Source: an uncultured Lachnospiraceae bacterium
GTDB taxonomy: Bacteria; Bacillota; Clostridia; Lachnospirales; Lachnospiraceae
Length of the DNA: 5,438 nt
Assembly: GCA_905236585.1 (NCBI GenBank)
Contig: CAJOQZ010000180.1
Location: 1-5,438 of the forward strand
Reading direction: 5' to 3'
The position numbers were made by a program, and so were the translations under genes. This document shows, in pieces, positions 1 to 4,245 of the stretch. The number at the start of each line of letters is the position of its first letter. The first letter of the stretch is position 1. Below the pieces are notes generated by a model. It saw nothing but the letters and a program-made list of their open reading frames with translations. It was not told where the DNA came from and ran no database searches.

Positions 1-1
1 G

Positions 2-250
2 CTGCGGCTGTCCGAGGATTTGGGCGGCGAAGAGTACGTGACCTACATCTATCAATACGCCGGCGCGCTTCGGGAACTTTTTATCAAAGCAGGCAGCGAA
101 GACGCGTTTACCGCTTCTTCGGGAACGGAGGTCATTCCGGTGCGGCTGTTCTACGTCACAATGGAAAGCGACCACCTTTTGTATTTTACCTGCACGGACG
201 CCGACGGGCAGAAAGCAAGCGCGTTCGTCGGGCTTTATGCGGAGGAATGA
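2..250 (+). CDS. DUF4860-like protein of a pilus/type II secretion operon (5' end missing)
   Basis: The reading frame is open from the window edge and ends at TGA 248-250, leaving the last 82 residues. An in-frame TTG at 20 lies inside the reading frame with no ribosome binding site, so it is not a likely start. The visible part has an aromatic-rich stretch (EEYVTYIYQYAGALRELF), then F-T-A-S-S-G-T-E-V and two beta-strand-like segments around VRLFYVTMESDHLLYF. From memory this pattern resembles DUF4860, a family of unknown function found beside pilus and type II secretion genes in Clostridia; no search was possible. Members usually have an N-terminal membrane anchor, which would lie outside the window. 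The next gene starts 3 bp after its stop, and the GGAGG that serves that gene lies inside this one (241-245), so the two are probably translationally coupled. The family name is moderately sure; coding status is sure. Confidence 0.75.
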   Translation: MRLSEDLGGEEYVTYIYQYAGALRELFIKAGSEDAFTASSGTEVIPVRLFYVTMESDHLLYFTCTDADGQKASAFVGLYAEE

Positions 251-253
251 TTT

Positions 254-715
254 ATGAAAAAGCGGAAACGCGCCTCGTCCTCCACGCTGTTTTTAATGGA
301 ACTGATCATTGCGGTCATGTTCTTCGCCCTTGCCGCAACGGTATGTATCGCCGTTTTCGTGCGGGCGCACCTTTTAAGCAAGGACGCAAAGGAACTGAAT
401 ATGGCGGTCAATATTACCAGCGACGCAGCGGAGATCATCCGCTCCCAAGGGTCGATTTCCGGCGTCCGCAGCGTTTTTATCCGGGATTATAAAAATGTAA
501 ACATCTCGGGTCCCGACTCCTCCTGCGACATCATTTTGTATTTTGATGATGATTTTCAGGAGATCATCAGCGACCACGCCGTTTACACCGAAAAGATCCA
601 TTTGGAACTGAATGATTCATTCCTTGTCGTTTCGATTGTTTTCAACGGCTCGGATGGGAATACGATCTATTCGGTCGATTTGAACCATGACCTGCTGCAA
701 AGGGGGGCGACATGA
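254..715 (+). CDS. Small pseudopilin-like single-pass membrane protein
   Basis: This encodes 153 residues starting at ATG 254, with GGAGG at 241-245 placed 8 nt upstream. The layout is that of a type IV pilin or pseudopilin: a short basic N-terminus (MKKRKRASSS), a hydrophobic helix at about residues 12-36 carrying a single glutamate at position 16 (LFLMELIIAVMFFALA), an amphipathic continuation (about 38-65), and a beta-rich soluble domain to the end. The glutamate sits where the conserved Glu5 of prepilins would be, but there is no glycine just before the helix; the residue at the would-be cleavage point is Thr11. It may therefore be an uncleaved minor pilin-like subunit or be processed atypically. 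It lies between a DUF4860-like gene and another small membrane protein in the pilT operon, and its stop overlaps the next start. I do not recognise a named family; the role is inferred from architecture and context. Confidence 0.85.
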   Translation: MKKRKRASSSTLFLMELIIAVMFFALAATVCIAVFVRAHLLSKDAKELNMAVNITSDAAEIIRSQGSISGVRSVFIRDYKNVNISGPDSSCDIILYFDDDFQEIISDHAVYTEKIHLELNDSFLVVSIVFNGSDGNTIYSVDLNHDLLQRGAT

Positions 716-1119
716 AAAGGAACCGCGAACAGATCGCCCCGCCGACAAATATCGGCATCTCCATGATGCTTGTCGTATTCCTCATCATGTGCCTGTTTAC
801 GTTTTCCGCGATTGCGCTCGTACAGGCACAGAACGAATACAACAACGCGGTGCGCATGACGGATATCCGCAGCGCATACTATGAAGCCGTATCCGCCTGT
901 GAAAGCGATCTGCATGAATTGAACCTGTCCGTACGAGGCGACAGCGCATCCGCCGTCCGTACGATTGATAAAACCTATCCGTTGGCAGACGATATGATGC
1001 TGTCTGTGACGTTTTCCTTTATCGAAAGGGAGGGCGGCGGATACTACCACATTACCGACTTTCGTTCGATGTCTACCGGCGAATGGTCGGGCAACGATAA
1101 ACTGAACCTTGTTCAATAG
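712..1119 (+). CDS. Second small pseudopilin-like membrane protein of the pilT operon
   Basis: This encodes 135 residues. The start ATG 712 overlaps the preceding stop as ATGA, with a purine run AAAGGGGGG just upstream (about 700-708), typical of translational coupling. The N-terminus is basic and polar (MKRNREQIAPPTN), followed by one hydrophobic helix at about 16-39 (ISMMLVVFLIMCLFTFSAIA) that leads into an amphipathic, helical stretch (NEYNNAVRMTDIRSAYYEAV) and a beta-rich C-terminal part ending at NLVQ. This is the general shape of a pseudopilin, but the helix contains no glutamate and there is no clear G-F cleavage motif. It most likely acts as an inner-membrane or minor subunit of the same pilus/secretion machine as its neighbours. 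The ribosome binding site of pilT overlaps its stop codon. No named family is recognised, so the function is inferred from position and topology. Confidence 0.85.
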   Translation: MKRNREQIAPPTNIGISMMLVVFLIMCLFTFSAIALVQAQNEYNNAVRMTDIRSAYYEAVSACESDLHELNLSVRGDSASAVRTIDKTYPLADDMMLSVTFSFIEREGGGYYHITDFRSMSTGEWSGNDKLNLVQ

Positions 1120-1126
1120 GGGGAGA
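1118..1126 (+). promoter_or_regulatory. Ribosome binding site that sets the pilT start
   Basis: A purine run AGGGGGAGA overlaps the stop codon of the preceding gene (TAG 1117-1119) and lies 6 nt before ATG 1133. It selects this ATG over an in-frame TTG at 1109, which would add eight residues, lies inside the upstream gene and has no Shine-Dalgarno sequence. Confidence 0.85.
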
Positions 1127-1132
1127 AATCTC

Positions 1133-2194
1133 ATGGATGAAAAGTTAATGGCATTGTTACAGGAAGCCTGTGCCGCAAAAGCATCCGATATTTTTATCAT
1201 TGTCGGACGCCCGGCGTCCTTCCGTGCGGGAGGCAGCATCCGGGTATCCCGCGACAGAACGGTTCTGCTGCCGAAATCCGCGGAAGAATTGATTCAGGCG
1301 ATATACAAGACGGCGGATCGGGATTTTTCCAATCTTGCCGAAGGAAAAGACGACGACTTCTCCATGTCGATCCCGGGGCTGTCAAGGTTCCGTGTATGCG
1401 GCTATATTCAGCGCGGCTCCTATTCCGCCGTCATCCGCGTCATCCCGTTCGAACTGCCCGACCCGGTAAAACTCAATATCCCGGAAGAGATCATCCGCCT
1501 CGGCGATAAGCCGAAGGGCATGGTTTTGGTTACGGGTACCGCAGGCAGCGGCAAGTCCACGACCCTCGCCTGCATCATTGCTGACATCAACAAAAAAAGA
1601 GAAACGCATATCATTACGCTCGAAGATCCGATCGAATACATCCACCGGCATGACAAGAGCATCGTATCCCAGCGCGAGATCGTCGTCGACACAGAAAGTT
1701 ACGCGACGGCGCTGCGGGCTTCCCTGCGGCAGAGTCCGGACGTCATCCTGCTCGGCGAGATGCGCGACTTCGACACGATTTCCGTCGCGCTTACTGCCGC
1801 GGAGACCGGGCATCTGCTTTTGTCCACGCTGCATACGCTCGGCGCCTCCAATACGATCAACCGCATCCTGGATGTCTTCCCCGCGAATCAGCAGCACCAG
1901 ATCGCCACGCAGCTCGCCGAGGTGTTGGAAGCCGTCGTCTCGCAGCAGCTGGTTCCGACCTTGGACGGGGACGTCATTCCGGTATTTGAAATCATGGTAG
2001 TTACGGACGCGATCAAGAACATGATCCGCTCGAACAAGGTCTATCAGATTGACGGCATGATTTTTTCCACAAAAGCGCAGAGCGGCATGCTTTCCATGGA
2101 CGCGGAACTGCGCCGCCTTGTCGATGAAGGGCGGATTTCAAAAGAAACGGCAAAACAGTACGCGATCAACGAAGACCGCTTCAAAGACATGTAG
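1133..2194 (+). CDS. pilT: PilT-type type IV pilus retraction ATPase
   Basis: PilT is a hexameric cytoplasmic ATPase that powers pilus retraction and twitching. The 353 residues match the usual PilT length of about 345-370. Motifs in order: an N-terminal ASD motif (residues 17-19), Walker A GTAGSGKST (135-143), Asp box ITLEDPIEYIH (161-171), Walker B DVILLGEMRD (203-212), His box TAAETGHLLLSTLHT (221-235), and near the C-terminus AIKNMIRSNKVYQI (293-306), the counterpart of the AIRNLIRE signature required for retraction in PilT. That signature, and the absence of the N-terminal extension and zinc-binding motif of PilB, separate it from the assembly ATPase. After the ASD motif the usual L-H-L is I-F-I here, a mild divergence. 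It is the last gene of the operon, 13 bp after the second small membrane protein, and no terminator is seen after it. Assignment to the PilT family is secure; twitching as the actual phenotype is inferred. Confidence 0.95.
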   Translation: MDEKLMALLQEACAAKASDIFIIVGRPASFRAGGSIRVSRDRTVLLPKSAEELIQAIYKTADRDFSNLAEGKDDDFSMSIPGLSRFRVCGYIQRGSYSAVIRVIPFELPDPVKLNIPEEIIRLGDKPKGMVLVTGTAGSGKSTTLACIIADINKKRETHIITLEDPIEYIHRHDKSIVSQREIVVDTESYATALRASLRQSPDVILLGEMRDFDTISVALTAAETGHLLLSTLHTLGASNTINRILDVFPANQQHQIATQLAEVLEAVVSQQLVPTLDGDVIPVFEIMVVTDAIKNMIRSNKVYQIDGMIFSTKAQSGMLSMDAELRRLVDEGRISKETAKQYAINEDRFKDM

Positions 2195-2197
2195 CAT

Positions 2198-3442
2198 CTA
2201 TATAGAAATATCAAACGCGCTTACGGCAGGGGATGCTGCGGCATACGAACCTGCCGGGGCGGCGTATGCCCCGCTTCCGGCAAGGTGCGCCGTCGATGCA
2301 GACGACGCCGGTACGGCATTTGAAAAAGACTGTCCGCCCGAAAAAAACGCTTTTCCGCCGGATAAGGACGCTTTCGCCAGTTCAAGCATTTTCTCGCGTT
2401 TTTTCTCATAATGCTCGAACATATCTTTCAAATAATCCATATCCGCCTTTACGATCTCCTTACGTTCGGACTGGCGGTGTTTCATTTTCATTTCGTCAAG
2501 ATCTTCTTTGCTCATGTTGGGATCGACCGTCTCCATGAGCGCGAGCTGCTCCTGCATGTCTTCGAGCATCTGCAGTTGCTCCCCTGCAAATTCGTCCAGC
2601 AGTTCATTCAGCCCGTCCATGACCTCTTCGGGTATTGCCTCTTCGGCAACATCCTCATACATTTCGGGGTTGTTGAGCATTTCCGTAATATCGGAAATAT
2701 CCATCCCGTCCATCGCATCGGATAGTTCGTCCATGGACAGATCATCCAGTCCGTTTTCTTCCAAAAAATCGTTGAGCGCCTTTTTTTGCATATCCTCGAT
2801 CTTATATTCTGCGTCGGAGAGTTTGTCCTCCGCCGCCTGATATGCATCGGACGCCATGCTGGAAGATTCCTTATCTTCCTCCTGCAAACCGGCAGTTTGC
2901 TTGTGCTCCACCAGTTCTTCCAGTTCCAAATGGTGCTTTTTTTTCTTTGCGACGCGCTCCATGCGCTTCGCATGGGTAAGCGCAATCGCAAGTTCTTCCG
3001 CATCCCCTTTGCCGGAGGCGATCTTGCGCTTAATCTCCAGCACTTTGCGCGTCGCTTTAATCACGACCGAGCCAGCCGCTGATGACGTTTTGGCACGCTG
3101 GATGTCGGCGGATACATCCTTATAGTTATACGTTACCGCGTTCTCCTCTTCCTCTTGCGTATTCTTCGTCTCGGAAGCCGACCAGAGATCCAGATATCCC
3201 GTCTGCTTGTCGGCAAGCGTTCCGGTATATGCAAAATGAGCCTTTTTCTTCTGCTCGCCGGTCATATCCGCAACAGAAGAAGAAGGCTCGTCCAATGCAC
3301 GCAAAAGGCTTTTGGTATCCGAATCGGACGCCGCAGAGGAAGACGCAGCGGATCTTAGGAACGGATTCGAACCGCCGAACCGCTCCGCAGCCGCCTGATA
3401 AGCACTATATGCCGCATCCTGCATCGAAATCGAAAAGCCCAT
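2198..3442 (-). CDS. Unrecognised 414-residue charged, helical cytoplasmic protein
   Basis: I do not recognise a named family, though similar hypothetical proteins seem to occur in Lachnospiraceae (from memory). There is no signal peptide, membrane segment or cysteine, and a single Trp (87). Regions: Ala/Ser-rich N-terminus (1-60); an acidic E-E-E-E stretch near 97-100; a strongly basic helical block with Y-K-D-V, R-K-V-L-E-I-K-R-K and H-A-K-R-M-E-R-V-A-K-K-K-K-H-H (about 107-175); a predicted helical stretch to about 225; a very acidic segment rich in D, E and M (220-310); another charged helix (311-360); and a low-complexity Gly/Ala/Ser tail ending in FDISI. The basic block followed by an acidic block suggests self-association or binding to a polyanion, which is inference. 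ATG 3442 is chosen over a TTG eight codons upstream because of the AGGGAGGG ribosome binding site. The stop lies 3 bp from the convergent pilT stop. Coding is supported by a 1.2-kb open frame with good protein-like composition. Confidence 0.88.
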   Translation of the reverse strand: MGFSISMQDAAYSAYQAAAERFGGSNPFLRSAASSSAASDSDTKSLLRALDEPSSSVADMTGEQKKKAHFAYTGTLADKQTGYLDLWSASETKNTQEEEENAVTYNYKDVSADIQRAKTSSAAGSVVIKATRKVLEIKRKIASGKGDAEELAIALTHAKRMERVAKKKKHHLELEELVEHKQTAGLQEEDKESSSMASDAYQAAEDKLSDAEYKIEDMQKKALNDFLEENGLDDLSMDELSDAMDGMDISDITEMLNNPEMYEDVAEEAIPEEVMDGLNELLDEFAGEQLQMLEDMQEQLALMETVDPNMSKEDLDEMKMKHRQSERKEIVKADMDYLKDMFEHYEKKREKMLELAKASLSGGKAFFSGGQSFSNAVPASSASTAHLAGSGAYAAPAGSYAAASPAVSAFDISI

Positions 3443-3446
3443 ACGC

Positions 3447-3455
3447 ACCCTCCCT
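3447..3455 (-). promoter_or_regulatory. Ribosome binding site for the 414-residue protein gene
   Basis: On the - strand this reads AGGGAGGGT, 4 nt before ATG 3442 (GG core about 5-6 nt away). It decides the start: the upstream in-frame TTG at 3466 precedes this site, and the Shine-Dalgarno would then be inside the gene. Confidence 0.8.
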
Positions 3456-3486
3456 GGCGCTAACAATAAGACAATCCGTGTCTATG

Positions 3487-3515
3487 AATATATTTAAGCC
3501 CGCATTATCGGTAAA
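3487..3515 (-). promoter_or_regulatory. Possible promoter of the 414-residue protein gene
   Basis: On the - strand a TTTACC (3510-3515) and a TATATT (3487-3492) are separated by 17 bp, resembling a weak sigma-A -35/-10 pair. Transcription would start near 3480, giving a leader of about 38 nt that contains the ribosome binding site. The -35 half lies inside the first copy of the 81-bp repeat, so the repeat may have contributed the promoter. The match to consensus is modest and other placements are possible. Confidence 0.35.
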
Positions 3516-3516
3516 T

Positions 3517-3554
3517 GTGTTTTTTCAAACCGTCGTCCTCGGTCGAAAAAATAC
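3517..3554 (+). other. Hairpin of repeat copy 1
   Basis: The left arm GTGTTTTTTC (3517-3526) pairs with the right arm GAAAAAATAC (3545-3554) over 10 positions with one G-T wobble. Inside it ACCG (3529-3532) pairs with CGGT (3540-3543) around the loop TCGTCCT (3533-3539), with a small internal asymmetry of two A against one C. A further CGG/CCG pairing is possible outside. The stem contains the T-run rather than being followed by one, so it does not look like an intrinsic terminator. Confidence 0.6.
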
Positions 3555-3596
3555 AACTGCCGGGAAAAATAGTCTATCGCCCGCATTACCGGTAAA

Positions 3597-3633
3597 TATG
3601 TTTACGAGACCGTTGTCCTCGGTCGAAAACATA
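3597..3633 (+). other. Hairpin of repeat copy 2
   Basis: TATGTTT (3597-3603) pairs perfectly with AAACATA (3627-3633). Inside, ACCG (3609-3612) pairs with CGGT (3620-3623) around loop TTGTCCT (3613-3619). Outside, CCGG (3589-3592) can pair with CCGG (3640-3643) across an internal loop. The arm sequences differ from copy 1, yet both arms changed together so pairing is kept. Confidence 0.6.
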
Positions 3634-3662
3634 CAACTGCCGGGAAAAATCAGTCTATCGCC

Positions 3663-3732
3663 CGCATTACCGGTAAATGTGTTTTTTCAAACCGTCGTCC
3701 TCGATCGAGGAAATATATTTATCGGGAATGCG
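3663..3732 (+). other. Long hairpin of repeat copy 3
   Basis: Positions 3663-3688 pair with 3707-3732 over 26 positions: 20 Watson-Crick pairs, five G-T wobbles and one A-G mismatch (3669/3726), with an 18-nt loop. The outer stem, missing in copies 1 and 2, pairs CGCATT (3663-3668) with AATGCG (3727-3732). At the tip a perfect 12-bp palindrome CCTCGATCGAGG (3699-3710) could compete with the main fold. In RNA the wobbles are stable only if the + strand is transcribed. Confidence 0.65.
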
Positions 3733-3747
3733 TCAAATATTTCACGC
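3730..3747. repeat. 18-bp near-palindrome, possible protein-binding site
   Basis: GCGTCAAATATTTCACGC is symmetric at 16 of 18 positions, around an AAATATTT core with GCGT/ACGC ends; only the C at 3734 and 3743 breaks symmetry. It abuts the right end of the long hairpin. It could be an operator-like dyad, but no well-supported promoter is nearby, so the role is open. Confidence 0.4.
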
Positions 3748-3803
3748 ATACTAACTCATAACTTATATCGGCATATTGCCGCAAAAAGATTAGCCCCTTC
3801 AAA

Positions 3804-4169
3804 TCACGGCTCTATAATGGAAATCTTCGTCCCGACATGAATCGCCGGAACTTCCGCGGCTTCGGTATAAACGGTGCCCGGCAACGTAGCATTCGAACGC
3901 CCCGACATATTCACCGTCATATGTCCGAGGCGTGCGAGCGTCTTCGCCGCTTCTGCCCCGACCGCGGTAATGGCATACGCCGCCTCGTCAATATTAAGGA
4001 TGTCTCCCGGCTTGATCTCCCCGTCCACCGGCTTTATGCTGACAAGATAGCAGTACTCTCTAAGTTCTTCGGGCGCCCCTTCCCCGAAGATGATAAACAT
4101 ATTGCCACCGGCAAACTCCTTTACGCTTTCACCGATCTCTATGACTTCATTCTCGTAAACCGTCCTCAT
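3804..4169 (-). CDS. GutA/SrlB-type PTS glucitol/sorbitol IIA-like protein lacking the active-site histidine
   Basis: This encodes 121 residues, the usual length of the glucitol/sorbitol IIA family. The start ATG 4169 has AGGGGGA (about 4179-4185) 9 nt upstream. Family landmarks: FGEGAPEELREYC (28-40), the ITAVGAEA segment (about 67-74), LGHMTV (81-86), and PGTVY (97-101). In Escherichia coli SrlB the sequence after the EYC motif is FIHCHG, with His43 phosphorylated by HPr. Here the same stretch is YLVSIK, so position 43 is Val (codon GTC, - strand of 4041-4043) and the second His is Ile. The only histidines left are His82 and His112. The protein therefore should not carry the normal phosphoryl transfer. 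There are no IIB or IIC sorbitol transport genes beside it. I infer a regulatory or decayed role rather than sugar uptake. It is divergent from a K+ channel gene, 76 bp away. Confidence 0.88.
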   Translation of the reverse strand: MRTVYENEVIEIGESVKEFAGGNMFIIFGEGAPEELREYCYLVSIKPVDGEIKPGDILNIDEAAYAITAVGAEAAKTLARLGHMTVNMSGRSNATLPGTVYTEAAEVPAIHVGTKISIIEP

Positions 4170-4205
4170 TTTCGCCTGTCCCCCTCATAAAGATGTCTAA
4201 AAAAC

Positions 4206-4214
4206 ACTATATCA
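4206..4214 (-). promoter_or_regulatory. Extended -10 promoter of the IIA-like gene
   Basis: On the - strand TGATATAGT gives an extended -10 (TG-N-TATAGT; hexamer at 4206-4211). Transcription would begin near 4199, leaving a leader of about 30 nt that contains the ribosome binding site. No good -35 hexamer is found at 16-18 bp, which extended -10 promoters often tolerate. Confidence 0.55.
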
Positions 4215-4229
4215 TACTTTGGAAAAATC

Positions 4230-4238
4230 TGCTATACT
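4230..4238 (+). promoter_or_regulatory. Extended -10 promoter of the K+ channel gene, possibly leaderless
   Basis: TGCTATACT is an extended -10 (hexamer 4233-4238). Only 7 nt (4239-4245) separate it from ATG 4246, so the expected transcription start falls on or just before the start codon. No -35 match is seen at normal spacing and no Shine-Dalgarno precedes the ATG. Confidence 0.55.
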
Positions 4239-4245
4239 GTTTGCT

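Larger units (their letters stand above)
3498..3740. repeat. Tandem array of three ~81-bp hairpin-forming repeats
   Basis: This fills most of the 361-bp stretch without a gene between the two leftward genes. The motif GCCCGCATTAYCGGTAAATR recurs at 3498, 3579 and 3660, an exact 81-bp period, with no unique spacers between copies. Copies 1 and 2 are close along their whole length, with compensating 1-bp indels that keep the period. Copies 1 and 3 differ at only one position over their first 44 bases, then copy 3 diverges after about 3703. Copy 1 is thus a mosaic: its left half is like copy 3 and its right half like copy 2. Each copy has a central hairpin whose 7-nt loop reads TYGTCCT. There is no adjacent T-run at the stem base of the kind an intrinsic terminator needs. 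The function is unknown; a regulatory RNA, a dispersed palindromic repeat or a MITE remnant are possible. Confidence 0.85.

Noticed and set aside
667..1239. 190-codon - strand open frame
   Set aside because: It is antisense to two well-supported genes with ribosome binding sites, and its protein shows no recognisable features.
2..2194. Tad/Flp pilus locus
   Set aside because: The ATPase carries PilT signatures, not the TadA/CpaF type, and no Flp-like tiny pilin or TadB/C protein is visible.
2411..2725. 104-codon + strand open frame
   Set aside because: It lies fully antisense to the 414-residue gene and looks like a complementary-strand shadow (repeated His/Phe/Leu from the reverse of acidic codons).
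3525..3632. Short - strand open frame in the repeats, MFSTEDNGLVNIFTGNAGD and onward (35 codons)
   Set aside because: It reads like a protein for one repeat unit but has no ribosome binding site, shifts frame at the 1-bp indel and stops in copy 1. It might be a relic of coding sequence, but I cannot support a gene.
3498..3740. CRISPR array
   Set aside because: Copies abut with no unique spacers, the 81-bp period is too long, and no cas gene is present.
3769..3781. CGGCATATTGCCG hairpin as terminator of the IIA-like gene
   Set aside because: The 5-bp stem with 3-nt loop is not followed by a T-run on either strand; on the - strand the T-run comes before it.
3082..3840. 252-codon open frame on the + strand covering the repeats
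   Set aside because: Its first part lies antisense to the 414-residue gene, with shadow-like composition (Arg, Ser, Pro rich). It stays open across the array only because the 81-bp period is a multiple of three. It has no convincing ribosome binding site.
4219..4245. TTG at 4219 as the start of the channel gene
   Set aside because: It lies upstream of the likely -10 element, has no ribosome binding site and adds nine residues not expected before a basic channel N-terminus.
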